Shown here piece after piece: positions 1-7,857 of a DNA stretch of 64,000 nt. Position 1 is the first letter of the stretch. Every line of letters begins with the position of its first letter. This stretch comes from Lachnospiraceae bacterium UBA7202 (lineage in GTDB: Bacteria > Bacillota > Clostridia > Lachnospirales > Lachnospiraceae). The notes under the pieces were generated by a model. The model did no database searches and was not told the DNA's origin. It was given only the letters and a program-made list of their open reading frames with translations. The position numbers were made by a program, and so were the translations under genes. The stretch is taken from positions 1 to 64,000 of the forward strand of contig DKUO01000023.1 of the NCBI GenBank assembly GCA_002490705.1, read 5' to 3'.

Positions 1-158
1 TATTATTCGGTGTAATAGTTATGAAAATGCAGGCAGTCTACTCCATCGCCGTAGCGACGCACCCAAGCCTCCCCGAGCAGCGCAAGGCATGGCTCTCCCT
101 GAGGAATCTCGTAGTAGCGGAACTGTATCTGCTTTTTCTTTTTTGTCCCGGTATTCAT
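1..158 (-). CDS. AraC-type regulator, N-terminal fragment (partial)
   Basis: The first 52 codons of a gene that runs off the left edge of the window. The ATG at 158 is preferred over an upstream in-frame start because a purine-rich GGAAAAGGGATG lies just before it. The residues seen (a lysine-rich start, then FRYYEIPQGEP and DCLHFHNYYTE) look like the beginning of the cupin-type sensor domain of AraC/XylS regulators, where the HxHxYxE-like metal or ligand pocket lies near the N-terminus. The helix-turn-helix half would lie outside the window, so the family call is an inference from a short fragment. A good sigma-A promoter lies 58 bp upstream, so it is probably the first gene of its own transcript. 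Confidence 0.6.
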
Positions 159-215
159 CGTTACATCCCTTTTCCTTCCACGACCGCCGCACTCCCTTAT
201 ACTCCGATTATTCCT

Positions 216-244
216 ATTGTACACTAAATTTCGTTATTTTGCAA
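216..244 (-). promoter_or_regulatory. sigma-A type promoter for the AraC-type gene
   Basis: On the minus strand TTGCAA (239-244) and TACAAT (216-221) are separated by exactly 17 bp. It faces the partial regulator that starts at 158. Confidence 0.6.
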
Positions 245-300
245 TGTGAAGCGTCGACGAACCTTTTTCCTAACTGCCTTTTTCCGCCCTGTCTTTACAC

Positions 301-340
301 GAACGAATCCCCCGACGGTGGAGCGCCGGGGGATTCGTTC
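301..340. terminator. perfect 14-bp hairpin downstream of amt
   Basis: GAACGAATCCCCCG (301-314) and CGGGGGATTCGTTC (327-340) form a perfect 14-bp stem with a 12-nt loop, 38 bp beyond the amt stop. The plus-strand side is followed by TTATTATATATA, while the minus-strand side lacks a clear U-run. It therefore may stop amt transcripts mainly by its stability, or act as a boundary with the partial regulator gene. Confidence 0.6.
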
Positions 341-377
341 TTATTATATATACAAACTAAGGGATATAGGTGTAAGC

Positions 378-2144
378 TTACTCGACGTCCTGTAGGGCCG
401 CGAAATCCGTCTCGCCCGTACGGACCTTAATGACTTTATCCACATTGTAGACAAAGATCTTGCCGTCCCCGATATGGCCGGTATAAAGCGCCTTCTTGGC
501 CGCTTCCACCACCGAGTCTACAGGGATTTTGCTGACTACCACTTCCACCTTCACTTTCGGCAGAAGGGTCGCATCCATCTCTACGCCGCGGTACTTTTCT
601 CCAGCGCCCTTCTGGATGCCGCATCCCATGACCTGCGTCACCGTCATGCCGGTTACGCCCAGATCGTTCATTGCCTTGCGCAGTTTATCATATCTGGACA
701 GCTTCGCAATGATTGCCACTTTATACATACCTGTAGCTGACGCCATGGGTACCTGTGCCACCTTCACTGCCGCATCCTTTTGCGCCTGAGAAGCCGCATC
801 GTAATCCTCTACGCCAAGGCTGGTGTTTTCGTTCACATCCATAACCATAGCACCTGATACATCCATAATACTGAAACCCGAATAAGCGGAAGCCAAACCG
901 TGTTCTGTGGTATCCAAGCCCACAATCTCCTCCTCCTGAGAAGCCCGCAGACCCACCGTCGCCTTAATCACCAGGAACACAATCGTAATCGTCACAAGCG
1001 TCCATGCCGCCACGGAGGCAAATCCGATCAGCTGCAAGCCAAGAAGCTTAAAACCGCCGCCGTAAAATAATCCTGTAAGCTCCGTTCCCGAAGCATCCGC
1101 AATCGAATATCCCGGCGCGGTATTGGTTGCGAAAAATCCCACAGAAATGGTTCCCCAGATACCGTTCATCATATGTACCGCCACAGCACCCACCGGATCG
1201 TCAACCCGCAGCTTGTAATCCAACAGCCAAACAGCAAACACCACTAACAGTCCCGCTACCGCACCGATCACAATGGCGCCGAAAGCATCCGTCACATCAC
1301 AGGGTGCGGTGATTGCCACAAGCCCTGCGAGAGAAGCGTTCAGGCACATGGAAACATCCGGCTTCCCATATTTGATCCAGGTAAAAATCATACACACTAC
1401 GGTCGCCACCGCAGGCGAGATCGTTGTGGTCACAAAGATCGAACCGAGCTGTTCCACGCTGGTTGCCGCTGCGCCGTTAAATCCGTACCAGCCGAGCCAG
1501 AGAATGAACACGCCAAGCGCGCCAAGCGGAATGCTGTGTCCCGGAAATGCGTTTACCTTCGTAATCTTTCCGTCCTTATCCGTGTTGAACTTACCGATAC
1601 GGGGGCCTAATATCTTCGCGCCCACCAAAGCGGAAATACCGCCTACCATATGGATCGCGCAAGAGCCCGCAAAATCGTGAAACCCAATCTGTGCCAGCCA
1701 GCCGCCGCCCCAGATCCAGTGGGCTTCGATGGGATAAATCAACGCCGAGATCACACCGGAGTAAATACAATAGCTCAAAAACTTTGTCCGCTCCGCCATC
1801 GCCCCGGAAACGATTGTCGCCGTAGTCGCGCAGAATACCAGATTGAATACGAAGTTAGACCAGTCAAAGCTCTCGTAATCCGTAAAGATATCAAATCCCG
1901 GCTTACCGATCAGACCCATCAGGTCTTCTCCCAGAAAAAGACCAAATCCAATCAGGATGAACATCACCGTGCCGATACAGAAATCCATCAGATTCTTCAT
2001 AATGATGTTTCCCGCATTCTTCGCTCTGGTAAAACCTGTCTCCACCATCGCAAAACCCGCCTGCATCCAAAAGACCAATGCCGCGCCGATCAGAAACCAA
2101 ACGCCGAATATCTGACCGTTTACAACCTCCATCAATTCTTCCAT
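378..2144 (-). CDS. amt: Ammonium channel fused to a PII regulatory domain
   Basis: 588 residues: an Amt/Rh channel of about 11 membrane segments (roughly 1-410), a soluble linker, then a full PII (GlnB/GlnK) domain at about 475-585. Channel landmarks are AHWIWGGGW, HDFAGSCAIHMVGG (first pore histidine and conserved Asp) and AVHMMNGIWG (second pore histidine). PII landmarks are the T-loop segment GIQKGAGEKYRGVEM with its tyrosine and the B-loop signature TGHIGDGKIFV. The channel moves ammonium across the cytoplasmic membrane. In most bacteria a separate GlnK protein plugs it when nitrogen is plentiful; here the gate appears tethered. The start is set by GAGGAGGAAAAGG just before the ATG. No glnK gene is adjacent, which fits a fusion. 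Family call is secure; the regulatory behaviour is inferred. Confidence 0.95.
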   Translation of the reverse strand: MEELMEVVNGQIFGVWFLIGAALVFWMQAGFAMVETGFTRAKNAGNIIMKNLMDFCIGTVMFILIGFGLFLGEDLMGLIGKPGFDIFTDYESFDWSNFVFNLVFCATTATIVSGAMAERTKFLSYCIYSGVISALIYPIEAHWIWGGGWLAQIGFHDFAGSCAIHMVGGISALVGAKILGPRIGKFNTDKDGKITKVNAFPGHSIPLGALGVFILWLGWYGFNGAAATSVEQLGSIFVTTTISPAVATVVCMIFTWIKYGKPDVSMCLNASLAGLVAITAPCDVTDAFGAIVIGAVAGLLVVFAVWLLDYKLRVDDPVGAVAVHMMNGIWGTISVGFFATNTAPGYSIADASGTELTGLFYGGGFKLLGLQLIGFASVAAWTLVTITIVFLVIKATVGLRASQEEEIVGLDTTEHGLASAYSGFSIMDVSGAMVMDVNENTSLGVEDYDAASQAQKDAAVKVAQVPMASATGMYKVAIIAKLSRYDKLRKAMNDLGVTGMTVTQVMGCGIQKGAGEKYRGVEMDATLLPKVKVEVVVSKIPVDSVVEAAKKALYTGHIGDGKIFVYNVDKVIKVRTGETDFAALQDVE

Positions 2145-2162
2145 AACCTTTTCCTCCTCACT

Positions 2163-2219
2163 AAAGCATAAAAAGAAAGCGCCCTGAGTTTCCTCAAAGC
2201 GCCTTTGCTTTTATGCTTT
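2163..2219 (-). terminator. long hairpin with internal terminator between eamA-type gene and amt
   Basis: An outer stem AAAGCATAAAA / TTTTATGCTTT (2209-2219 with 2163-2173) encloses an inner GC-rich stem with a GAAA loop. Read on the minus strand, the inner hairpin ends in GCGCTTTCTTTTTATGC, as in an intrinsic terminator. It lies 91 bp after the transporter stop codon and ends 18 nt before the amt start. It can end the upstream transcript or act as an attenuator in the amt leader. Confidence 0.6.
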
Positions 2220-2310
2220 GCATTGTAGCACCGTCACAACACTATGTCAAGCATTTTTTGTATTTTTGTATAAATGTATTTTTGTATACCAAGTTATTCC
2301 CCGAAAATCC

Positions 2311-3252
2311 TTATGCAGACCGCCGTTTTCCGAACTCCATCTGCGCAAAAATAACCGCGGCAAAAACCAACACACAGCCGAGAATTTCCCTGCCGCTCAT
2401 AGTTTCATGCAAAAGAAGCATTCCCGCCAACACGGAAAACACCGATTCCAGACTCATGAGCAGCGAGGCAATAGACGGATTAATCCCGTTTTGACCTACA
2501 ATCTGTAACGTATAGCCCACGCCGCAGGACATAATGCCCGCGTACAAAATCGGGATCCACACATCGATGCCCCCCAGAGACCGCAGCCACGCCGCAGCCC
2601 CCATCCGGGGCATTTCCACACCAAGCATCGGGATCATCCCCCACACACCGCAGACAAAAAACTGGATGCAGGACATCCGCACTCCGTCCACCAGCGGGGA
2701 AAAGTGGTCTACCACCATAATATGTACCGAAAAGCAGACTGCGCACAAAAGCACCAGCCCGTCACTGAACTGTAGGGAAAGGCCGTCTGTCAGGCAGAGG
2801 AAATATAGCCCGATTACCGCCACCAAAATACCGACCCAGACATTCCACCGGCACTTTTTCCCGAAAAAGATTCCAAGCACCGGCACCAGAAGAATATAAC
2901 ACGCCGTCAGGAATCCCGCCTTCCCCGCCGTTGTGCCGTAATACATGCCCATCTGCTGAAAGGTGCTGGCTACAAACAGCACCAGCCCGCACAGGGCGCC
3001 GCCCACCGACAGCCTGCGTCTGTCCTGCTTCGACTGCGGTTTTTTATGGCCCGTTACCTTATCTAAAAACGGGATCACCGGCAGGAGTACCAACCCTCCC
3101 AGAAACGAGCGGATGCAGTTAAAAGTATACGGCCCCGCCGACGCACCGCCCTGTCTTTGCGCCACAAAGGCTACGCCCCAGACAAGAGCCGTGAGAAGCA
3201 GGAACATGGAATTGCGGGCTTTTAAATTTATCGTTGGATTTTTCATTGCCAA
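2311..3252 (-). CDS. EamA/DMT-family transporter
   Basis: 313 residues with about ten hydrophobic segments arranged as two repeats of five, the pattern of the drug/metabolite transporter superfamily (EamA). Typical features are LTALVWGVAFVAQRQ at the N-terminus and SLMSLESVFSVLAGMLLLHE in the second repeat. Such proteins export metabolites or amino acids, but the substrate cannot be read from sequence. Two starts are possible: TTG at 3252 with an AGGAGG box 9 nt away, and ATG at 3246 with 15 nt spacing. Spacing favours the TTG. It is a single gene followed by a terminator-like hairpin before amt. Confidence 0.88.
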   Translation of the reverse strand: MAMKNPTINLKARNSMFLLLTALVWGVAFVAQRQGGASAGPYTFNCIRSFLGGLVLLPVIPFLDKVTGHKKPQSKQDRRRLSVGGALCGLVLFVASTFQQMGMYYGTTAGKAGFLTACYILLVPVLGIFFGKKCRWNVWVGILVAVIGLYFLCLTDGLSLQFSDGLVLLCAVCFSVHIMVVDHFSPLVDGVRMSCIQFFVCGVWGMIPMLGVEMPRMGAAAWLRSLGGIDVWIPILYAGIMSCGVGYTLQIVGQNGINPSIASLLMSLESVFSVLAGMLLLHETMSGREILGCVLVFAAVIFAQMEFGKRRSA

Positions 3253-3314
3253 AACAGTTTACCTCCTCTTTTATGTTTTTGTCAACGGCGAAGCGAAAAA
3301 GCCGTAACCATTCG

Positions 3315-4040
3315 TCACAGCTTTTTCTTAAATACCAAGTGCCTTACTCCCTCCACCACCGTCTCCCCGTCAGGCGCGAGCCCCAGCTTCCCGCAAAGTT
3401 TTACAGACCTCTCGTTTCCCGGCCGCACAAGCGCCTGTATCTCCTTCATTTCCAACGTCTCCCGGGCATACTCTAAGATCCCCTCGCACACCTCAAGGGC
3501 GTAACCCTGGCCCTGCCACGGCACACCGATCACAAAGCCAAGCTCCGGCAGATCATATCCCTCCCGCCAGCTGATCCCTGCCCTGCCGATTACCTCTCCG
3601 CTCGCTTTCTCCAAAACCGTCCACATGCCGTAACCGTAAAAAGCATACACCTTCTCAATATAGCTTTCGATACAGGCAATTTCCTCATCCTTATCCTCGC
3701 AAAGCGCTTCCATATAGGCTGTAACGGAAGGCTCCTCATAAATCCGGTAAAAGCGATCCGCATCTTCCACAACGGTTTCCCGCACAAGCAGACGTTCCGT
3801 CTCCAAAATCTCCCACGGCAGGCCGGCCAGCCGCCTGTATATCCTATCAAGCGGCGCAAAATCCAGCTCCTCCAATTTTTCCACCGCGTAAAGCGCTCCC
3901 GGAAAGGATTCATCGCGGTTGTCTTCGCCCAGACAGGGCAGCACATAAAAGCCCTTTCTGTGCAAATCAATATATACTTCCACCTGATCTGTAACATATA
4001 AAGGCTGTTCCCATGCCGGATCACATATCTTTTTTAACAT
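3315..4040 (-). CDS. GNAT-family N-acetyltransferase with N-terminal extension
   Basis: 241 residues. The C-terminal 150 residues form a RimJ/RimL-like GNAT domain: LETERLLVRE starts it, followed by the acyl-CoA segment GVPWQGQGYALEV and the closing strand region NERSVKLCGKLGL. It should transfer an acetyl group from acetyl-CoA to an amine, target unknown. The first 90 residues are not part of the GNAT fold and I do not recognise them. The ATG at 4040 is chosen because GGGAGG lies 9 nt upstream; the longer frame to 4091 has no ribosome site. It is divergent from the cyclophilin gene, whose promoter must lie in the 136-bp gap. Confidence 0.85.
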   Translation of the reverse strand: MLKKICDPAWEQPLYVTDQVEVYIDLHRKGFYVLPCLGEDNRDESFPGALYAVEKLEELDFAPLDRIYRRLAGLPWEILETERLLVRETVVEDADRFYRIYEEPSVTAYMEALCEDKDEEIACIESYIEKVYAFYGYGMWTVLEKASGEVIGRAGISWREGYDLPELGFVIGVPWQGQGYALEVCEGILEYARETLEMKEIQALVRPGNERSVKLCGKLGLAPDGETVVEGVRHLVFKKKL

Positions 4041-4176
4041 ACAAGCCGCCCTCCCGGTCTCACCATAAACCCCTGTCGTCCACGGCAACATTTTGACTTG
4101 CGCAAATTTCTATGGTATTTTGTATAGTAGAATTTAAGTTTACTATCAATCTTGCATTTAGGAAAGGAATTTTTAT

Positions 4177-4701
4177 ATGGCCAATCAAAATCCAATTGTA
4201 ACTTTTACCATGGCAAACGGCGATGTGATCAAAGCGGAATTGTATCCCGATATCGCGCCGATTTCCGTCAACAACTTTATCAGCCTTATCAATGCGAAAT
4301 TCTATGACGGTTTGATCTTCCACCGTGTTATCAAGGGCTTTATGATTCAGGGCGGCGACCCGGAGGGCACAGGAATGGGCGGCCCCGGTTACTCCATCAA
4401 AGGGGAATTTCGCCAAAACGGCGTTGACAACGACTTAAAGCACACCGCCGGCGTACTCTCTATGGCAAGAAGTATGCACCCCAATTCCGCAGGCAGCCAG
4501 TTCTTCATCATGCACAAGACAAGCCCCCACTTGGACGGCGCTTATGCGGCGTTTGGAAAAGTGATAGAAGGTATGGATGTGGTCGATAAGATTGCGGAGA
4601 CGGCTACCAACTATGAGGACAGACCGTTGGAAGACCAGATCATGCAGACGGTTACCGTCGATACGTTTGGGGTGGAGTATTCGGAACCGGAGAAACTTTA
4701 A
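4177..4701 (+). CDS. Cyclophilin-type peptidyl-prolyl cis-trans isomerase
   Basis: 174 residues, no signal peptide, so probably a cytoplasmic folding helper that isomerises X-Pro bonds. The cyclophilin core is clear: FHRVIKGFMIQGGDPEGTGMGGPGY holds the catalytic Arg and the Gln, followed by GVLSMARSMHPNSAGSQFFI and HLDGAYAAFGKVIEGMDVVD. The usual tryptophan of the cyclosporin pocket is replaced by histidine in PHLDG, common in bacterial members. GGAAAGGAA precedes the ATG. It stands alone, with a short GC-rich hairpin 40 bp after the stop. A TATAGT -10-like element lies near 4124, but no convincing -35 accompanies it. Confidence 0.95.
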   Translation: MANQNPIVTFTMANGDVIKAELYPDIAPISVNNFISLINAKFYDGLIFHRVIKGFMIQGGDPEGTGMGGPGYSIKGEFRQNGVDNDLKHTAGVLSMARSMHPNSAGSQFFIMHKTSPHLDGAYAAFGKVIEGMDVVDKIAETATNYEDRPLEDQIMQTVTVDTFGVEYSEPEKL

Positions 4702-4740
4702 AAGCTTCCAAAACCGAATAACCTATCCACACAGACAGAG

Positions 4741-4764
4741 ACAGGCGGGATTTCTCCCGCCTGT
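4741..4764. terminator. hairpin after the cyclophilin gene
   Basis: ACAGGCGGGA (4741-4750), a TTTC loop and TCCCGCCTGT (4755-4764) form a perfect 10-bp stem between two convergent genes. The following U-tract is poor (TCCATATCATTCT), so it may serve both directions through stem strength. Confidence 0.6.
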
Positions 4765-4776
4765 TCCATATCATTC

Positions 4777-5010
4777 TCATTCTGATTCACCAAACAAAAT
4801 CTGCATATAATCTCTTTTTTCCATTATAACCCTGATCACTTCCATATAACCGTCGTGCACACGATAAAACGCCTTATACTTTTTAAAATTAATTGCATAA
4901 AAACCCGTAAAAAGTCCTCTGTATACAACAGGTATGCCGGAAAACGGAAATGGTTTTTTTGAAACCTCATACACCTCATCCCATACTTGCAGCTGAACAA
5001 ATACCCGCAT
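4777..5010 (-). pseudogene. RelE/ParE-type toxin, probably truncated
   Basis: 77 residues. The C-terminal half (YKAFYRVHDGYMEVIRVIMEKRDYMQILFG) has the look of the last strands of RelE/ParE-family toxins, which typically end in xxYRVxxxxIxVxRVLxxxxD. Members usually have 90-105 residues with two N-terminal helices; here those helices are mostly missing, because a stop codon directly precedes the ATG at 5010. With the antitoxin remnant overlapping its first 35 bp, this looks like a decayed toxin-antitoxin pair rather than an active one. A short functional toxin cannot be excluded. Confidence 0.55.
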
Positions 5011-5116
5011 TCAGTTCACACATCAGTTGAATCATTGCCTCAGCTTTCTGAAAGTTTTCTTCATCCTTCATATCACGAATGCTGTATGCTCCATGCCCTT
5101 TCCGCTCAAAACATAT
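4976..5116 (-). pseudogene. antitoxin remnant of the toxin-antitoxin pair
   Basis: This reading frame is open from 5116 to the TGA at 4976. It encodes GHGAYSIRDMKDEENFQKAE followed by a helix that ends in LNAGICSAAS. That matches the C-terminal half of Phd/RelB-like antitoxins (AYSIRDMKEEE, then an amphipathic helix that ends in SAEE). A stop codon cuts off the DNA-binding N-terminus, and no start codon exists before the internal ATG at 5071. The frame overlaps the toxin start, as in intact toxin-antitoxin operons. I read it as an N-terminally deleted remnant. Confidence 0.5.
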
Positions 5117-5128
5117 TCAATCAAAAAC

Positions 5129-5161
5129 TTTACATCAATTTTACAATGCCAAGATATTACA
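5129..5161 (+). promoter_or_regulatory. Pho-box-like direct repeat upstream of pstS
   Basis: TTTACA (5129-5134), 5 bp, TTTACA (5140-5145), then a looser ATTACA (5156-5161). PhoP/PhoB in Bacillota binds TT(A/C/T)ACA-like repeats with about 11-bp periodicity. A TATGAT -10-like element follows at 5178-5183 with no good -35, as expected for an activator-dependent promoter. The regulator genes phoB and phoR lie 4 kb downstream in the same locus. Confidence 0.5.
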
Positions 5162-5230
5162 TTTGATTTTCGGTCGGTATGATATAGCTGTAAACTGCAA
5201 AACACAAAAAAGCAAAGGAGAACGATTGAA

Positions 5231-6130
5231 ATGAAAACGTCAAAAAAAAATTTAGCATTCGGCATTGTAAGCCTGTTAATGTTGTCTGCATTAACAGGGT
5301 GCGGAAATCAGGCTCAGGCCGCGGGCGGCCCGGCGGCCTTCGACACAGCAAGGGAAATCAACGTGCTCACCCGCGAAGACGGCTCGGGTACACGCGGCGC
5401 ATTCATAGAGCTGTTCGGAATCGAGCAGAAAAATGATGCTGGCGAAAAGGTGGACTATACGACGGATACCGCCGCCGTCACAAACTCCACTTCTGTCATG
5501 ATGACAACGGTCGCCGGAGATTTGTACTCCATCGGATATATCTCTTTAGGCTCTATGAACGATACCGTAAAGGCGGTTCAGATTGACGGTTGCGAGGCAA
5601 CGGTCGAAAACATCAAAAACAATACATACAAGATTGCCCGCCCTTTTAACATTGCGACAAAAGAGGGATTGAGCGACGCAGCTCAGGATTTTATTGACTT
5701 CATTATGAGCGCGGACGGTCAGGCGACGATTGAAGAAAACGGATATATTTCCGTATCGGACGCAGAAAGCTACAGTGGAAAAATGGATTCGGGAAAGATT
5801 GTGATCGCGGGTTCCAGCTCCGTCACCCCGGTTATGGAAAAGCTGAAAGAAGCCTATCTTGCAAAAAACCCGGGCGTTACGATTGAGATCCAGCAAAGCG
5901 ATTCTTCCACCGGCATGTCCGACACAATAGACGGAACCTGCGATATCGGCATGGCTTCCCGCGAATTGAAGGATTCGGAAACAGAAAAAGGACTGACCGC
6001 TACCGTAATCGCAATGGACGGCATCACCGTAATCGTAAATAACGACTGTCCCGTAAACAATCTGACAAGCGAACAGGTGAAGGATATTTTTATGGGTAAC
6101 GCCGTTACCTGGGGGGAAATATCACAATAA
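5231..6130 (+). CDS. pstS: Phosphate-binding lipoprotein PstS, halves in permuted order
   Basis: 299 residues with a lipoprotein signal ending in the lipobox LTGC (cysteine at about 25), so it is tethered outside the membrane. It captures phosphate for PstCAB. The usual order of PstS is AGSS...DIG...NW first, then the GSGTR half. Here the GSGTR half (REDGSGTRGAF, then YSIGYISLGS and ARPFN) comes first at about 45-180. The other half (KIVIAGSSSVTPV, QSDSSTGM, DIGMASRE, VNNLTSEQVKDIFMG) follows at about 190-295. All phosphate-binding motifs are present. AGGAG lies 10 nt before the ATG. First gene of pstSCAB-phoU; a Pho-box-like repeat lies about 90 bp upstream. Confidence 0.93.
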   Translation: MKTSKKNLAFGIVSLLMLSALTGCGNQAQAAGGPAAFDTAREINVLTREDGSGTRGAFIELFGIEQKNDAGEKVDYTTDTAAVTNSTSVMMTTVAGDLYSIGYISLGSMNDTVKAVQIDGCEATVENIKNNTYKIARPFNIATKEGLSDAAQDFIDFIMSADGQATIEENGYISVSDAESYSGKMDSGKIVIAGSSSVTPVMEKLKEAYLAKNPGVTIEIQQSDSSTGMSDTIDGTCDIGMASRELKDSETEKGLTATVIAMDGITVIVNNDCPVNNLTSEQVKDIFMGNAVTWGEISQ

Positions 6131-6141
6131 GGAGTCTTCTT

Positions 6142-6990
6142 ATGACATATATAAAAGAAAAAGGAATGAAGCTGCTCTTTTTCGGAGCAGCTCTCGTCTC
6201 CATAGCGGCAGTCATTCTGATCTGCGTATTCCTGCTTGCAAGCGGCATTCCGGCCATAAGAGAAGTCGGCCTTTTTAAGTTTTTGCTGGGCACAAGGTGG
6301 AAGCCCGCAAACAATCTTTATGGAATTTTACCTATGATCGTCGGTTCGCTCTATGTGACCGGCGGGGCATTGTTGCTTGGCGTACCGATCGGCATATTGA
6401 CGGCGGTATTTCTAGCAAGATTTGCTCCCAAAAATATTTATACGCCCTTGAAATCCGCCGTCAATCTGATGGCCGGGATTCCATCGGTCGTGTACGGTTT
6501 CTTCGGGCTGGTCGTCCTAGTGCCTTTTATACGGGAAACCTTCGGCGGACGCGGCATGAGTGTGCTGACGGCTTCTCTCTTATTGGGACTGATGATTTTA
6601 CCCACCATAATCAGTGTTTCGGAAACCTCCATCCGGGCCGTCCCGGAAAGCTACTATGAGGGCGGGCTTGCCCTCGGGGCTTCCCACGAAAAAAGCGTCT
6701 TTTTTACCGTGCTTCCCGCCGCGAAAAGCGGTATCTTCGCAGGCGTCGTATTGGGAATCGGACGGGCAGTCGGGGAAACCATGGCGGTTATGATGGTCGC
6801 AGGAAATCAGGCTGTCATCCCGTCCAGTGTGCTTTCCGGCGTTCGGACACTGACCACAAACATTGTACTCGAAATGGGATATTCTACGGATTTACACCGG
6901 GAAATGTTAATCGGCACAGCTGTCGTCCTATTTGTCTTTATCCTTATGATCAATTTATCCCTTTCTCTGTTTAAAAGGAGGGTGAAATAG
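6142..6990 (+). CDS. pstC: Phosphate ABC transporter permease PstC
   Basis: 282 residues, six membrane segments. The family marks are FLLGTRWKP after the first segment, NLMAGIPSVVYGFFGL, and the EAA loop ESYYEGGLALGAS, which docks on the ATPase, followed by the glycine-rich IGRAVGETMAV. It forms half of the membrane channel that takes up phosphate. AAGGAG lies 7 nt before the ATG. The stop codon of pstC is followed immediately by the pstA start, so the two are translated together. Length is normal for the family. Confidence 0.96.
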   Translation: MTYIKEKGMKLLFFGAALVSIAAVILICVFLLASGIPAIREVGLFKFLLGTRWKPANNLYGILPMIVGSLYVTGGALLLGVPIGILTAVFLARFAPKNIYTPLKSAVNLMAGIPSVVYGFFGLVVLVPFIRETFGGRGMSVLTASLLLGLMILPTIISVSETSIRAVPESYYEGGLALGASHEKSVFFTVLPAAKSGIFAGVVLGIGRAVGETMAVMMVAGNQAVIPSSVLSGVRTLTTNIVLEMGYSTDLHREMLIGTAVVLFVFILMINLSLSLFKRRVK

Positions 6991-7857
6991 ATGACCGGCT
7001 ATCTGAAACGGAAATGGCGCGCATACAGGCATGACCCTAAATCCTTTTTTCTTTTTCTTTCCGTGTGCCTTGCGGCATTGATTACCATGCTTGCACTTGT
7101 TTTTATCATCGCCTATATCCTGATCAAGGGGATTCCCAATATCACGCCGGAATTATTTGACAGCAGCTATACAACGGAAAATGTATCCCTGCTTCCGGCA
7201 CTGATCAACACCCTGTTTATCACACTGCTTTCCCTGCTGTTTGCCGTTCCCGTAGGGATCGGCGCTGCCATTTATCTGACGGAATATGCAAGGCGGGGAA
7301 ACAAGCTGATTTCTGTTGTAGGCATCACCGCGGAAACATTGTCCGGGATTCCGTCCATCGTTTATGGATTGTTCGGTTCTCTGTTCTTTGTAAAATATCT
7401 TGGTTTGGGGTTGTCCTTGTTATCCGGGGCTCTGACCTTAAGCATTATGATCCTGCCGCTTATCATGCGGACAACGGAGGAAGCCCTGCGCAGTGTCCCC
7501 GACAGTTATCGTGAGGGCAGCTTTGGGCTTGGGGCAGGGAAACTGCGAACCGTATTCTCCATTGTCCTGCCCTGCGCTGTTCCGGGTATTTTATCCGGGG
7601 TTATTCTCGGAATCGGGCGTATCGTCGGGGAATCGGCGGCGCTGATCTTTACTGCCGGAACCGTTGCTGAAATCGCGACAAGCATTTTTTCTTCGGCAAG
7701 GACCTTATCCGTCCATATGTATTCCATTTCGGGCGAAGGACTGTACCTCAAGCAAACTTACGCAACTGCGGTTGTATTATTGGTCGTCGTCATTTTGATA
7801 AACGGACTTTCCGGGTTCGTTGCAAAAAAGCTGGGAGGTAGAAATACAGATGGATAA
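6991..7857 (+). CDS. pstA: Phosphate ABC transporter permease PstA
   Basis: 288 residues with six predicted membrane segments and the PstA marks TLSGIPSIVYGLFGSLFF and, in the EAA loop, DSYREGSFGLGAGKLRT, followed by GIGRIVGESAAL. It is the partner channel half of PstC. The ATG abuts the pstC stop. Its last 8 bp overlap the start of pstB, which implies coupled translation and fixed stoichiometry. Confidence 0.96.
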   Translation: MTGYLKRKWRAYRHDPKSFFLFLSVCLAALITMLALVFIIAYILIKGIPNITPELFDSSYTTENVSLLPALINTLFITLLSLLFAVPVGIGAAIYLTEYARRGNKLISVVGITAETLSGIPSIVYGLFGSLFFVKYLGLGLSLLSGALTLSIMILPLIMRTTEEALRSVPDSYREGSFGLGAGKLRTVFSIVLPCAVPGILSGVILGIGRIVGESAALIFTAGTVAEIATSIFSSARTLSVHMYSISGEGLYLKQTYATAVVLLVVVILINGLSGFVAKKLGGRNTDG

